From positions 1-61,669 of the forward strand of contig UQST01000014.1 in NCBI GenBank assembly GCA_900543815.1: a stretch of DNA of 61,669 nt, in the 5' to 3' direction. Below are positions 30,893 through 39,634 of this stretch, piece by piece (within the stretch, counting starts at the first letter, position 1; the number at the start of each line of letters is the position of its first letter). Under the pieces are notes generated by a model that ran no database searches, was not told the origin of the DNA, and worked only from the letters and a program-made list of their open reading frames with translations. This DNA comes from an uncultured Prevotellaceae bacterium. GTDB lineage: Bacteria; Bacteroidota; Bacteroidia; Bacteroidales; Bacteroidaceae. Both the position numbers and the translations under genes were made by a program.

Positions 30893-31885
30893 TTAATCTT
30901 TATCTAATTTATACTTGGAAATATCAGTTCCAAACGTAAGATTCAGACTCTCGAGCAAATCATCAAGCTCAGTGAGCGATTTCTTGCCGAAGTTGCGGAA
31001 CTTCAGAAGGTCTGTCTTGTTGTACTGAACCAGGTCACCCAGTGTTTCCACATCAGCAGCCTTCAGGCAGTTGAGTGCACGCACCGAGAGATCCATATCA
31101 GCAAGCTTGGTCTTCAGAAGTTGACGCATGTGGAGGATCTCCTCATCAAAGGCCTCGTCGTCACCACCCTCGCCATTCTCGATGGTAATCTTATCATCAG
31201 AGAACAGCATGAAGTGCTGGATGAGAATCTTTGCGGCATCCTTCAACGCATCCTTCGGATGTATGGAACCGTCTGTCGTGATTTCAAGAATCAGCTTCTC
31301 GAAGTCAGTCTTCTGCTCTACGCGGAAATTCTCGACAGAGTATTTAACATTTCTGATAGGAGTGTAAATCGAATCAATGGGAATGACATTAACGTCGGTG
31401 CAGAACTCACGGTTCTCATCCGCAGGTACGTATCCACGTCCCTTGTTAATGCCAATCTCTATTTGCATCGTTGCTTTTGCGTCTAAATGGCAAATAACCA
31501 AATCAGGGTTTAACACTTCAAATCCAGTCAGATACTTGTTGAAGTCGCCTGCCTTGAACTCTGTGCAGTTCTCGACAGTAACACTAACTTTCTCGGTCTC
31601 GAATTCATCTACTAACTGCTTGAACCGAACTTGCTTCAAGTTCAAGATAATGTTGGTTACATCCTCTTTGACTCCAGGTACTGTAGCGAACTCGTGCTCA
31701 ACTCCAGAAATAGCCACAGTGTTAACTGCGAAACCATCCAGTGAAGAAAGAAGAATGCGGCGCAAAGCATTGCCTATAGTGGTACCAAAACCACCCTCAA
31801 GCGGACGAAACTCGAACTTGCCGTACTTGTCGTCTGCCTCCAACATTATTACTTTATCGGGCTTTTGAAATGCTAATATCGCCAT
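30893..31885 (-). CDS. rpoA: RNA polymerase subunit alpha
   Basis: 330 residues from MAILAFQKPDKVI, the usual Bacteroidetes start; an ATG two codons earlier (31891) is possible. The N-terminal assembly domain has LRRILLSSLDGFAV and VEHEFATVPGVKEDV. The C-terminal domain that contacts promoter UP elements and activators ends with LTELDDLLESLNL. Between rpsD (9 nt) and rplQ (5 nt). Confidence 0.98.
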   Translation of the reverse strand: MAILAFQKPDKVIMLEADDKYGKFEFRPLEGGFGTTIGNALRRILLSSLDGFAVNTVAISGVEHEFATVPGVKEDVTNIILNLKQVRFKQLVDEFETEKVSVTVENCTEFKAGDFNKYLTGFEVLNPDLVICHLDAKATMQIEIGINKGRGYVPADENREFCTDVNVIPIDSIYTPIRNVKYSVENFRVEQKTDFEKLILEITTDGSIHPKDALKDAAKILIQHFMLFSDDKITIENGEGGDDEAFDEEILHMRQLLKTKLADMDLSVRALNCLKAADVETLGDLVQYNKTDLLKFRNFGKKSLTELDDLLESLNLTFGTDISKYKLDKD

Positions 31886-31894
31886 TATCAATTA

Positions 31895-32500
31895 TTATTT
31901 AGAGTACAACTCAACGATCAACTGCTCCTTGATAGTCTCAGGAATGTCTGCACGCTCGGGCTTGTGGAGCAACTTACCAGACTTCTGGTTCTCGTCCCAC
32001 TCAATCCAAGGATACTTGCTGTGGTTGAAACCTGCCAGGGCGTTCTGGATAACCTCAAGGCTCTTTGAACGCTCACGCACACCTACAATCTGACCAGGAG
32101 TCACATTGTAAGAAGCGATGCCTACAACCTTGCCATCTACAGTGATGTGCTTGTGGTTAACCAGCTGGCGGGCAGCGGCACGAGTGGGAGCAATACCCAG
32201 ACGAAAAACCACATTGTCAAGTCTGCACTCAAGGTTCTGCAGCAGAATCTCACCAGTAATGCCACTGGCACGAGAAGCCTTCTCGAACATGTTGCGGAAC
32301 TGCTTCTCCAGAACACCATAGGTGTACTTTGCCTTCTGCTTCTCAGCCAGCATGACACCATACTCAGATGTCTTGCGGCGACGGTTGTTACCATGCTGCC
32401 CAGGAGGGAACTTTCTCTTAGAAAGAACCTTGTCAGCACCGAAAATAGCTTCGCCGAAACGGCGGGCAATCCTTGATTTAGGACCAATATATCTAGCCAT
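31895..32500 (-). CDS. rpsD: 30S ribosomal protein S4 (uS4)
   Basis: 201 residues. Primary 16S rRNA binder. N-terminal MARYIGPKSRIARRFGE, then KRKFPPGQHG; S4 RNA-binding domain with RLDNVVFRLGIAPTRAAARQLVNH. 38 nt after rpsK and 9 nt before rpoA, in the usual alpha-operon order. Confidence 0.98.
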   Translation of the reverse strand: MARYIGPKSRIARRFGEAIFGADKVLSKRKFPPGQHGNNRRRKTSEYGVMLAEKQKAKYTYGVLEKQFRNMFEKASRASGITGEILLQNLECRLDNVVFRLGIAPTRAAARQLVNHKHITVDGKVVGIASYNVTPGQIVGVRERSKSLEVIQNALAGFNHSKYPWIEWDENQKSGKLLHKPERADIPETIKEQLIVELYSK

Positions 32501-32538
32501 GTCTATTCTATTTTTACAGCCTCGTTATACAATACTTA

Positions 32539-32928
32539 TTACACTCTTCTTCTCTTAGGAGGACGGCAGCCGTTGTAGGGCAGCGGAGTAACATCCACAA
32601 TCTCAACAACCTCGATGCCTGCACCGTGTACTGTACGGATAGCAGACTCGCGGCCGTTGCCGGGACCCTTCACATAAGCCTTCACCTTGCGGAGACCCAG
32701 ATCAAACGCAACCTTTGCGCAATCCTGAGCAGCCATCTGAGCAGCATAGGGAGTGTTCTTCTTAGAACCACGGAAGCCCATCTTACCGGCTGATGACCAA
32801 GAGATAACCTGTCCCTCGCTGTTTGTCAGAGAGACAATAATATTGTTGAACGAACTGTGTACGTGAAGCTGACCCATTGCGTCAACCTTCACAACTCTCT
32901 TCTTTGCAGCAACAGTTTTCTTTGCCAT
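32539..32928 (-). CDS. rpsK: 30S ribosomal protein S11 (uS11)
   Basis: 129 residues. Platform protein near the mRNA exit. Conserved GQLHVHSSFNNIIVSLT, SSAGKMGFRGSKKNTPYAAQ and the C-terminal NGCRPPKRRRV. Ten nt after rpsM. Confidence 0.98.
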   Translation of the reverse strand: MAKKTVAAKKRVVKVDAMGQLHVHSSFNNIIVSLTNSEGQVISWSSAGKMGFRGSKKNTPYAAQMAAQDCAKVAFDLGLRKVKAYVKGPGNGRESAIRTVHGAGIEVVEIVDVTPLPYNGCRPPKRRRV

Positions 32929-32938
32929 ATCTCAATTG

Positions 32939-33319
32939 TTATTTAGTAGCCTTTTTCTTGTTTGCAACAGTCTTCTTCTTACCCTTGCGTGTACGGGCAT
33001 TGTTCTTGGTGCTCTGACCGCGAACGGGAAGACCATTACGATGACGAACGCCACGATAGCAACCGATGTCCATCAGTCGTTTGATGTTCAGAGCAATCTC
33101 AGAACGGAGGTCACCCTCCACCTTGTAGTTTGCTGCAATAATCTCACGAATCTTACCAGCCTCCTCATCAGTCCAGTCAGACACACGCTTGTCCTTATCG
33201 ACACCTGCCTGCTCCAGGATCTTGGCTGAGCTACTGCGACCTATACCATAAACATAGGTCAAGGCGATTTCGCCCCTTTTGTTCTGGGGCAAATCTACAC
33301 CAACAATTCTAATTGCCAT
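32939..33319 (-). CDS. rpsM: 30S ribosomal protein S13 (uS13)
   Basis: 126 residues. Head protein forming bridges with the 50S. MAIRIVGVDLPQNKRGEIAL, YVYGIGRSSAKIL-type helix-hairpin and RHRNGLPVRGQSTKNNARTRKGKKK are diagnostic. 31 nt after rpmJ. Confidence 0.98.
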   Translation of the reverse strand: MAIRIVGVDLPQNKRGEIALTYVYGIGRSSSAKILEQAGVDKDKRVSDWTDEEAGKIREIIAANYKVEGDLRSEIALNIKRLMDIGCYRGVRHRNGLPVRGQSTKNNARTRKGKKKTVANKKKATK

Positions 33320-33350
33320 ATATACTTATCTTTTCTTTTGTCTTAAAGAC

Positions 33351-33467
33351 TTAACCCTGACGCATCTTGTACTTAGGGTTCTTTTTGTTAATCACATACA
33401 AACGACCCTTGCGACGAACAATCTTGCACTCGGGGGTACGTTTCTTCAAAGAAGCTCTTGTTTTCAT
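33351..33467 (-). CDS. rpmJ: 50S ribosomal protein L36 (bL36)
   Basis: 38 residues (MKTRASLKKRTPECK... ending KNPKYKMRQG). Only one cysteine remains, so this is the zinc-free form. The small gene fits exactly between infA (8 nt) and rpsM (31 nt). Confidence 0.96.
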   Translation of the reverse strand: MKTRASLKKRTPECKIVRRKGRLYVINKKNPKYKMRQG

Positions 33468-33475
33468 ATCTGGTT

Positions 33476-33694
33476 TTATTTATATCTGAATACGATTCTG
33501 CCCTTCGTCAGATCATAGGGACTCATCTCCACCTTGACCTTGTCACCAGGCAGGATCTTGATGTAATGAAGTCTCATCTTGCCGGAGATGTTGCAGATTA
33601 TCTTCTGACCAATCTCCAACTCCACACGGAACATTGCATTGGAGAGACTCTCCACAATAACTCCGTCTTGCTCTATCACTGCTTGCTTTGCCAT
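33476..33694 (-). CDS. infA: translation initiation factor IF-1
   Basis: 72 residues, the standard size. OB fold with MAKQAVIEQDGVIVESLSNAMF, ISGKMRLHYIKILPGDKV and SPYDLTKGRIVFRYK. Binds the 30S A site during initiation. Lies between map (14 nt) and rpmJ, replacing the adk position of other phyla. Confidence 0.98.
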   Translation of the reverse strand: MAKQAVIEQDGVIVESLSNAMFRVELEIGQKIICNISGKMRLHYIKILPGDKVKVEMSPYDLTKGRIVFRYK

Positions 33695-33708
33695 ATATCT
33701 TTGTTCAT

Positions 33709-34494
33709 TCAGTTCTGTTGGTTCTCAATCTTCTCAAAAGACGAGAGGATATCGGCTTTGCCATGGTGAATGGCTATTGTGTGCTCGAAATGTGCTGCTG
33801 GCTTGCCATCTCGTGTCTTGATGGTCCAGCGGTCGGGCATCATGTAGATTTGTGGAGAACCCATTGTTATCATGGGCTCAATGGCTATACACAAGCCATT
33901 CTTTACCAAGATGCCGTTTCCCTTACGCCCATAGTTGGGAACTTGAGGATCCTCATGCATCTCTTTTCCTATGCCATGACCAACAAACTCACGAACAACA
34001 CCGTAACCGGCACTCTCGCAGTGTGTCTGAACAGCATAACCCACATCACCAAGACGCTTACCTGCACATGCATTGCGGATTCCCTCATAGAGAGACTCTT
34101 TGGTAACCTTGAGCAGGTTCCTGACCTCTTCACTGACCTCGCCAACACAGAATGTGTAGCAGGAATCACCATTGAAGCCATTGAGAAGAGCTCCGCAATC
34201 TACCGAGATGATATCGCCATCCTTCAGCACTTCCTCACCAGGAATTCCATAAACGACAACATCATTTACAGAAGTGCACACAGACCCGGGAAACGGCCCT
34301 CCAAACGGATTGGGAAATCCTTTGAATGTAGGAACAGCCCCATGGTCTCTTATATATTCCTCAGCCACCTTGTCCAGTTCTGCGGTTGATACTCCTGGCC
34401 GAATTATCTTACCTAACTCGGCCAGGGTATCAGCCACCAGAAGGTTGGCAGCCCTCATCAATTCTATCTCGTCCTCAGTCTTGAGAAAAACCAT
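33709..34494 (-). CDS. map: methionine aminopeptidase type I
   Basis: 261 residues. Removes the initiator Met from nascent proteins. The dinuclear metal site residues lie in SVDCGALLNGFNGDSCYTF (two Asp), GHGIGKEMHEDPQVPNYG (His), IEPMI and EHTIAIH (Glu). 19 nt after secY, the usual Bacteroidetes order secY-map-infA. Confidence 0.97.
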   Translation of the reverse strand: MVFLKTEDEIELMRAANLLVADTLAELGKIIRPGVSTAELDKVAEEYIRDHGAVPTFKGFPNPFGGPFPGSVCTSVNDVVVYGIPGEEVLKDGDIISVDCGALLNGFNGDSCYTFCVGEVSEEVRNLLKVTKESLYEGIRNACAGKRLGDVGYAVQTHCESAGYGVVREFVGHGIGKEMHEDPQVPNYGRKGNGILVKNGLCIAIEPMITMGSPQIYMMPDRWTIKTRDGKPAAHFEHTIAIHHGKADILSSFEKIENQQN

Positions 34495-34513
34495 CGAATG
34501 ACTTTTTTAACAA

Positions 34514-35860
34514 TCAATGAGTGGTCACCCCAGAACGTCCATGTATGCGGCCAGAGCTCAACAGACCATCATAATGTCTCATAAGCAAGTGACTCTCAAT
34601 CTGCTGCAGAGTGTCGAGAACAACACCCACCAGAATCAGAAGAGACGTGCCACCAAAGAACTGGGCAAACTCCTGCTGCACATTGAGCAGACCAGCGAAA
34701 GCAGGCATACAAGCAATCAAAGCAAGTATGAGAGAGCCAGGCAGTGTGATATGATCCATGATGCGGTCAATGAAGTCAGCGGTATCCTTGCCCGGACGAA
34801 CACCAGGAATGAAACCGTTGTTACGCTTCATGTCCTCAGCCATCTGAGTAGGATTCAGCGTAATGGCCGTATAGAAATATGTGAAAAGAATAATCAGGAT
34901 TGCAAAGACAATGTTGTAAGCCAGACTAGTGTGGTCTGACATTGCCATCAGCACAGGTGAAGCTGTCTCAGCATTAGAGAGGAAGCCCATAAGTGTGACG
35001 GGAATGAACATGATTGCCTGAGCAAAGATGATGGGCATCACATTTGCAGCGAATACCTTCAAGGGAATGTACTGGCGAACACCACCAACCTGCTGGCCTG
35101 CGTACATGCGCTTTGCATACTGTACAGGAATCTTACGAGTTCCCTGCACAAGCATGATGGCCACAAGGATAACCGCAAAGAGCAGAAGAAGCTCAATGAG
35201 GAACATCACGAGACCGCCACCGCCAAGATTGTTCAGTCGAGAAACGACTTCCTGGCCGAAAGCCTGAGGCAGACGGGCGATGATACCCAACATAATAATG
35301 AGGGAAACACCATTTCCAATACCCTTGTCTGTTATGCGCTCACCAATCCAGAGTACAAACATGCTGCCAGCAGCCAAGATGACAGTGCTGGCAATGATGA
35401 ACAGCGACCAGTTGAGACTGGGATTCAAGGCACCGCCTGACTGAACACGAAGGTTGATCAGATAGCCGGGAGCCTGGAACAGCAGGATGAAGATGGTCAG
35501 GTAACGTGTGTACTGATTCATCTTTCTGCGACCGCTCTCACCCTCACGCTGCAACTTCTGGAAGTAAGGCACAACGAAGGCGAACAACTGAACCACGATA
35601 GAAGCAGTGATATATGGCATAATTCCCAACGCAAAGATAGATGCGTTGGAGAAAGCGCCACCCGAGAACATATTCAACAGAGACATCAGTCCTGTGTTGG
35701 TCTGCTCACGCAAAGCAGCCAAGCCAGCGGGGTCGATACCGGGGAGTACAATGAATGAACCGAAGCGGTATATTGCCGCAAAGGCAAGGGTGATGAGGAT
35801 TCGAGTCTTCAAATCCTCAACACGCCATATGTTTCTCAGAGTCTCAAAAAACTTCTTCAT
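34514..35860 (-). CDS. secY: preprotein translocase subunit SecY
   Basis: 448 residues, ten predicted membrane helices forming the Sec channel. Seen: FGSFIVLPGIDP early, the GIGNGVSLIIMLGIIARLP segment, IFAQAIMFIPV, and the C-terminal GFIPGVRPGKDTADFIDRI loop that contacts the ribosome and SecA. Five nt after rplO. Confidence 0.98.
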   Translation of the reverse strand: MKKFFETLRNIWRVEDLKTRILITLAFAAIYRFGSFIVLPGIDPAGLAALREQTNTGLMSLLNMFSGGAFSNASIFALGIMPYITASIVVQLFAFVVPYFQKLQREGESGRRKMNQYTRYLTIFILLFQAPGYLINLRVQSGGALNPSLNWSLFIIASTVILAAGSMFVLWIGERITDKGIGNGVSLIIMLGIIARLPQAFGQEVVSRLNNLGGGGLVMFLIELLLLFAVILVAIMLVQGTRKIPVQYAKRMYAGQQVGGVRQYIPLKVFAANVMPIIFAQAIMFIPVTLMGFLSNAETASPVLMAMSDHTSLAYNIVFAILIILFTYFYTAITLNPTQMAEDMKRNNGFIPGVRPGKDTADFIDRIMDHITLPGSLILALIACMPAFAGLLNVQQEFAQFFGGTSLLILVGVVLDTLQQIESHLLMRHYDGLLSSGRIHGRSGVTTH

Positions 35861-35865
35861 GAGAA

Positions 35866-36315
35866 TTACAGTTTAGTAGCAGTTCCACCTACGTTCTGAA
35901 TAGCCTCTTCAGCAGACTTAGAGAATGCATTTGCAACCACCTCAACCTTAGCGGTCAGAGTGCCGTTGCCCAGAACCTTTACAGGACCCTTCTTTGCATT
36001 AACCAAACCAGCAGAAACCATGTCAGCCACAGCAATTGTAGCCAAACCAGCCTTCTCTGCCAGCTCCTGGATAGAAGACAGGTTCACCACCTGATACTCT
36101 ACACGGTTGATGTTCTTGAAGCCAAACTTAGGCAGACGACGCTGCAGAGGCATCTGACCACCCTCGAAACCAATCTTCTTCTTGTAACCAGAACGAGCCT
36201 TAGCACCCTTGTGGCCACGAGTAGATGTGCCACCCAGGCCAGAGCCAGGTCCACGACCAAGTCTTCTGCGGCTGTGTGTTGAGCCACAAGCGGGTTTCAT
36301 ATTATGCAATTTCAT
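35866..36315 (-). CDS. rplO: 50S ribosomal protein L15 (uL15)
   Basis: 149 residues. MKLHNMKPACGSTHSRRRLGR, GPGSGLGGTSTRGHKGAKARSG and GFEGGQMPLQRRLPKFGF are the conserved Gly/Arg-rich tail that enters the rRNA. 30 nt after rpmD. Confidence 0.98.
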   Translation of the reverse strand: MKLHNMKPACGSTHSRRRLGRGPGSGLGGTSTRGHKGAKARSGYKKKIGFEGGQMPLQRRLPKFGFKNINRVEYQVVNLSSIQELAEKAGLATIAVADMVSAGLVNAKKGPVKVLGNGTLTAKVEVVANAFSKSAEEAIQNVGGTATKL

Positions 36316-36345
36316 AACTTGTTACGTTTAATGTTGATGTACAGA

Positions 36346-36522
36346 TTAGTCTATCACCATAACCAAGTGGTGCACAGCCTTGATCAAGCCACGTGTAGAA
36401 GGTGTATCCTCCACCTCAACCACCTGATTCAGTTTCTTAAGACCCAGAGTGTCCAGAGTGGCCTTCTGAGTACGGGGAGCATGGATTCTGCTCCTTACCT
36501 GCTTAACCTTTATTGTTGCCAT
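36346..36522 (-). CDS. rpmD: 50S ribosomal protein L30 (uL30)
   Basis: 58 residues: starts MATIKVKQVRSRIHAPR, contains TLDTLGLKKLNQVVEVEDT and ends HHLVMVID. Located between rpsE (14 nt) and rplO (30 nt). It is preceded by a strong AAGGAGG, rare in this phylum. Confidence 0.96.
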   Translation of the reverse strand: MATIKVKQVRSRIHAPRTQKATLDTLGLKKLNQVVEVEDTPSTRGLIKAVHHLVMVID

Positions 36523-36528
36523 AATGAA

Positions 36529-36535
36529 CCTCCTT
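36529..36535 (-). promoter_or_regulatory. strong Shine-Dalgarno before rpmD
   Basis: Minus-strand AAGGAGG, 6 nt before the rpmD ATG. Most genes of this cluster lack such a site. Confidence 0.7.
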
Positions 36536-36536
36536 A

Positions 36537-37055
36537 TTAACCTCTAAACACTTTCTCCATGCTAATGCCACGGGTTGCAGCCACAGTCTTAGCGTCACGC
36601 ATCTGAGCGAGAGCAGCGATAGTTGCCTTCACCAGGTTGTGAGGGTTAGAAGAACCCTTTGACTTAGCCAGACAGTCTGTAACACCAACGCTGTCGAGAA
36701 CAGCACGCATAGCGCCACCAGCCACAACACCAGTACCCTGAGAGGCAGGCATAATCAGCACACGAGCACCACCGAACTTGGCAGCAGCCTCGTGAGGCAC
36801 TGTACCGTTCAGCACGGGAACACGCACGAGATTCTTCTTGGCAGACTCTACACCCTTAGCAATAGCGGCAGTAACCTCGCCAGCCTTACCAAGACCCCAG
36901 CCGATGATACCATTCTCGTTACCAACTACAACGATGGCTGCGAATGTGAAAGTACGTCCACCCTTTGTAACCTTGGTTACGCGATTGATGGCAACGAGCT
37001 TGTCCTTGAGTTCGACATCGCTACTTATTCTTACCTTATTAATTGCCATATTCAT
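36537..37055 (-). CDS. rpsE: 30S ribosomal protein S5 (uS5)
   Basis: 172 residues from MNMAINKVRISSDVELKD; starts at 37049 or, less likely, 37076 are possible. The latter would overlap rplR by 20 bp. Conserved RVTKVTKGGRTFTFAAIVVVG, GWGLGKAGEVTAAI and GTGVVAGGAMRAVLDSVGV. One nt after the rplR stop. Confidence 0.96.
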   Translation of the reverse strand: MNMAINKVRISSDVELKDKLVAINRVTKVTKGGRTFTFAAIVVVGNENGIIGWGLGKAGEVTAAIAKGVESAKKNLVRVPVLNGTVPHEAAAKFGGARVLIMPASQGTGVVAGGAMRAVLDSVGVTDCLAKSKGSSNPHNLVKATIAALAQMRDAKTVAATRGISMEKVFRG

Positions 37056-37056
37056 C

Positions 37057-37398
37057 TTAGAATTTAAGTCCACCATTACGTGCAGCGTCAGCCACTTCCT
37101 TCACTCTACCATGATACAGATAGCCGTTGCGGTCAAACACAACTGTGGTGATGCCAGCCTCGAGAGCCTTCTTGGCAGCCAACTCACCTACCTTGGCAGC
37201 CTGCTCCTTCTTGGGGCATGCCTCCATGCCGAGAGAAGATGCTGATGCAAGCGTAGTGCCGTTCTGGTCGTTGATTATCTGAACATATATTTGCTTATTG
37301 CTTCTGAAGACCGTCATACGAGGACGCTCCGCAGTGCCAGAAATCTTGTTACGGACTCTGAACTTAATCTTGATTCGTCTTTCTATTTTAGTTGTCAT
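37057..37398 (-). CDS. rplR: 50S ribosomal protein L18 (uL18)
   Basis: 113 residues; binds 5S rRNA. RRIKIKFRVRNKISGTAERPRMTVFRSNKQIYVQ (split here by the limits of the domain) and VVFDRNGYLYHGRVKEVADAAR are typical. 18 nt after rplF, 1 nt before rpsE. Confidence 0.97.
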   Translation of the reverse strand: MTTKIERRIKIKFRVRNKISGTAERPRMTVFRSNKQIYVQIINDQNGTTLASASSLGMEACPKKEQAAKVGELAAKKALEAGITTVVFDRNGYLYHGRVKEVADAARNGGLKF

Positions 37399-37416
37399 GA
37401 TCTTACGGATTTGAAA

Positions 37417-37989
37417 TTACTTGGCTCCTGCAGACTTACCAGACTTCCTACGTATTTGCTCACCAACGAACAAGATACCCTTACCCTTATAAGGCTCAGG
37501 CATACGGAAAGAACGAATCTTCGCACACACCTGACCCAGGAGCTGCTTGTTGCAAGACTCCAGGATAATCTTGGGATTCTGGTTACGCTCAGACTTAGTC
37601 TCAACCTTTATCTCAGAGGGAAGCTGCATGATGATGGGGTGAGTGTAGCCCAAAGCGAACTCCATGAGATTGCCCTGGTTAGACACACGATAACCTACAC
37701 CAACGAGCTCCAGCTCCTTCTTGTAGCCCTCTGAAACACCGACTACCATATTGTTAACCAGAGCACGGTACAGACCATGGAAAGCCTGCTTCTGCTTCTT
37801 GTCAACAGTATCGTTCTTCTCGTCAATATCGAAGGTAACCACACCCTCCTCAATCTTCACGATGATTGAAGGATGTACAGTCTGAGTCATCTCGCCGTTC
37901 TTACCCTTGACGGTAACCACATTTGCGTCACTAACAGTTACAGTGACACCTGCGGGAATGTTAATTGGCAATTTACCTATTCTAGACAT
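37417..37989 (-). CDS. rplF: 50S ribosomal protein L6 (uL6)
   Basis: 190 residues. MSRIGKLPINIPAGV start, GVSEGYKKELELVGVGYRV and the C-terminal RMPEPYKGKGILFVGE followed by RRKSGKSAGAK. Binds near the sarcin-ricin loop. A full GGAGG precedes the ATG. Confidence 0.98.
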   Translation of the reverse strand: MSRIGKLPINIPAGVTVTVSDANVVTVKGKNGEMTQTVHPSIIVKIEEGVVTFDIDEKNDTVDKKQKQAFHGLYRALVNNMVVGVSEGYKKELELVGVGYRVSNQGNLMEFALGYTHPIIMQLPSEIKVETKSERNQNPKIILESCNKQLLGQVCAKIRSFRMPEPYKGKGILFVGEQIRRKSGKSAGAK

Positions 37990-37994
37990 ATCTT

Positions 37995-38001
37995 ACCTCC
38001 T
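37995..38001 (-). promoter_or_regulatory. strong Shine-Dalgarno before rplF
   Basis: Minus-strand AGGAGGT at 38001-37995, about 5-6 nt before the rplF ATG (37989). Confidence 0.7.
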
Positions 38002-38004
38002 AAA

Positions 38005-38400
38005 TTAATATACATAACAGAGAACCTCGCCACCAATCCGAAGGTCAGCAGCCTCTTTGTTTGTCATCACACCCTTAGAAGTGGACAGGATAGCGATACC
38101 CAGTCCGTTAATAACCCTGGGCATATCCTTGTAACCGGTATATTTACGCATACCAGGCTTGGATATTCTGATCAGCTTCTTGATAGCATTAGCCTTTTCA
38201 ACGGCATCATACTTCAGAGCGATCTTGATTGTACCCTGAGGACCATCCTCCACGAACTTGTAGTTCAGGATGTAGCCCTTCTCAAAGAGAATCTTAGTAA
38301 TCTCTTTTTTCAGATTTGACGCAGGCACTTCCACAACACGGTGCTTTGCCATGATTGCGTTGCGCAGTCTTGTCAAATAATCAGCTATTGGATCTGTCAT
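38005..38400 (-). CDS. rpsH: 30S ribosomal protein S8 (uS8)
   Basis: 131 residues. MTDPIADYLTRLRNAIMAKH at the start, RISKPGMRKYTGYKDMPRV, and GIAILSTSKGVMTNKEAADLRIGGEVLCYVY at the end, the 16S-binding domain (in E. coli also the spc translational repressor). 52-nt gap after rpsN. Confidence 0.98.
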   Translation of the reverse strand: MTDPIADYLTRLRNAIMAKHRVVEVPASNLKKEITKILFEKGYILNYKFVEDGPQGTIKIALKYDAVEKANAIKKLIRISKPGMRKYTGYKDMPRVINGLGIAILSTSKGVMTNKEAADLRIGGEVLCYVY

Positions 38401-38452
38401 TTTATAAAAGATTTAATTAATCGGGACTCTCCCGACAATATTAAAGGATTTC

Positions 38453-38752
38453 TTACCAGCTGGCCTTTCTTACGCCAGGAATCAAACCGCTTGATGCGAG
38501 CTCACGGAACTGAATACGTGAGAGGCCGAACAGGCGGATGTAGCCCTTGGGACGACCAGTAATCTTGCAACGGTTGTGCAAGCGGATGGGGTTGGCATTG
38601 CGAGGAATAGCCTGAAGCTTCTGTGCTGCCTCGTAAGCCTCTGCAGGCTCACCTGTGTTGACAATCTTCTTCAGTGCGGCACGCTTCTCAGCATACCTTG
38701 CCACCATCTTGGCTCTCTTGATCTCACGAGCCTTCATTGATTCTTTTGCCAT
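38453..38752 (-). CDS. rpsN: 30S ribosomal protein S14 (uS14)
   Basis: 99 residues, the long zinc-independent (C-minus) form without CxxC pairs. MAKESMKAREIKRAKMVARY, IPRNANPIRLHNRCKITGRP and RELASSGLIPGVRKASW are diagnostic. Five nt after rplE. Confidence 0.98.
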   Translation of the reverse strand: MAKESMKAREIKRAKMVARYAEKRAALKKIVNTGEPAEAYEAAQKLQAIPRNANPIRLHNRCKITGRPKGYIRLFGLSRIQFRELASSGLIPGVRKASW

Positions 38753-38757
38753 ATCGC

Positions 38758-39315
38758 TTAATCGTTTTTAGCGTTCTTGAAAGGAAGGCCGAATTCTTTG
38801 AGGAGTGCATAACCCTCCTCGTCAGTCTGGGCTGTAGTAACGAAGGTGATGTTCATACCCAGGATACGGTCGATGGTATCGATGTTGATCTCAGGGAAGA
38901 TAATCTGCTCCTGAATACCGAGTGTGTAGTTACCACGGCCGTCGAGCTTGCTTTCGATACCCTTGAAGTCACGGATACGGGGCAGAGCCACGCGCACCAG
39001 CTTCTCCAGGAACTCATACATTCTCTCGCGACGAAGTGTTACCATAACACCGATGGGCATCTTCTTACGGAGCTTGAAGTTAGCCACGTCCTTCTTAGAA
39101 ACAGTAGCTACGGCCTTCTGACCCGTGATAGAAGTGAGCTCGTTGATGGCAACCTCGATAATCTTCTTATCGGCAGTAGCCATGCCCAAACCCTCATTGA
39201 TAACAATCTTCTTGAGCACAGGAATCTGCATAGGAGAAGAATAGTTGAACTTCTTCATCAAAGCAGGTGCAATGCGCTCGGAATATTCTTTCTTAAGGCT
39301 TGCTGTATTTGCCAT
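38758..39315 (-). CDS. rplE: 50S ribosomal protein L5 (uL5)
   Basis: 185 residues; carries 5S rRNA into the central protuberance. Seen: IPVLKKIVINEGLGMATADKK, ITGQKAVATVSKKDVANFKLR, and NYTLGIQEQIIFPEI near the C-terminus. 15 nt after rplX; a partial Shine-Dalgarno (TAGGAGA) precedes it. Confidence 0.98.
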   Translation of the reverse strand: MANTASLKKEYSERIAPALMKKFNYSSPMQIPVLKKIVINEGLGMATADKKIIEVAINELTSITGQKAVATVSKKDVANFKLRKKMPIGVMVTLRRERMYEFLEKLVRVALPRIRDFKGIESKLDGRGNYTLGIQEQIIFPEINIDTIDRILGMNITFVTTAQTDEEGYALLKEFGLPFKNAKND

Positions 39316-39330
39316 TATTCTATCTCCTAC

Positions 39331-39612
39331 TTAGTTTTTAACTTTTACATTTCTGGCCTTGCCGTTAGAGCGGACAACCTTGCCGTCCACCACAGGGTTC
39401 AGCTTTGAAACTTGAATGGGAGCCTCCTGCTTTACAATGCCACCCTGGGGGTGCTTGGCACTGGGCTTCTGGCTCTTTGACACCATGTTGACACCTTCAA
39501 CGATGGCGCGGCGCTCCTTTACAAGCACCTGCAACACCTTTCCTGTCTGTCCCTTGCTGTTGCCAGAGTTGACATACACGGTATCGCCTTTCTTGACATG
39601 TAATGTGTTCAT
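39331..39612 (-). CDS. rplX: 50S ribosomal protein L24 (uL24)
   Basis: 93 residues; early 23S assembly protein. KOW motif HVKKGDTVYVNSGNSKGQTGKVLQV, then AIVEGVNMVSKSQKPSAKHPQGGI. 22 nt after rplN. Confidence 0.97.
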   Translation of the reverse strand: MNTLHVKKGDTVYVNSGNSKGQTGKVLQVLVKERRAIVEGVNMVSKSQKPSAKHPQGGIVKQEAPIQVSKLNPVVDGKVVRSNGKARNVKVKN

Positions 39613-39634
39613 TACTTCAAATCTCTTAAAATGA

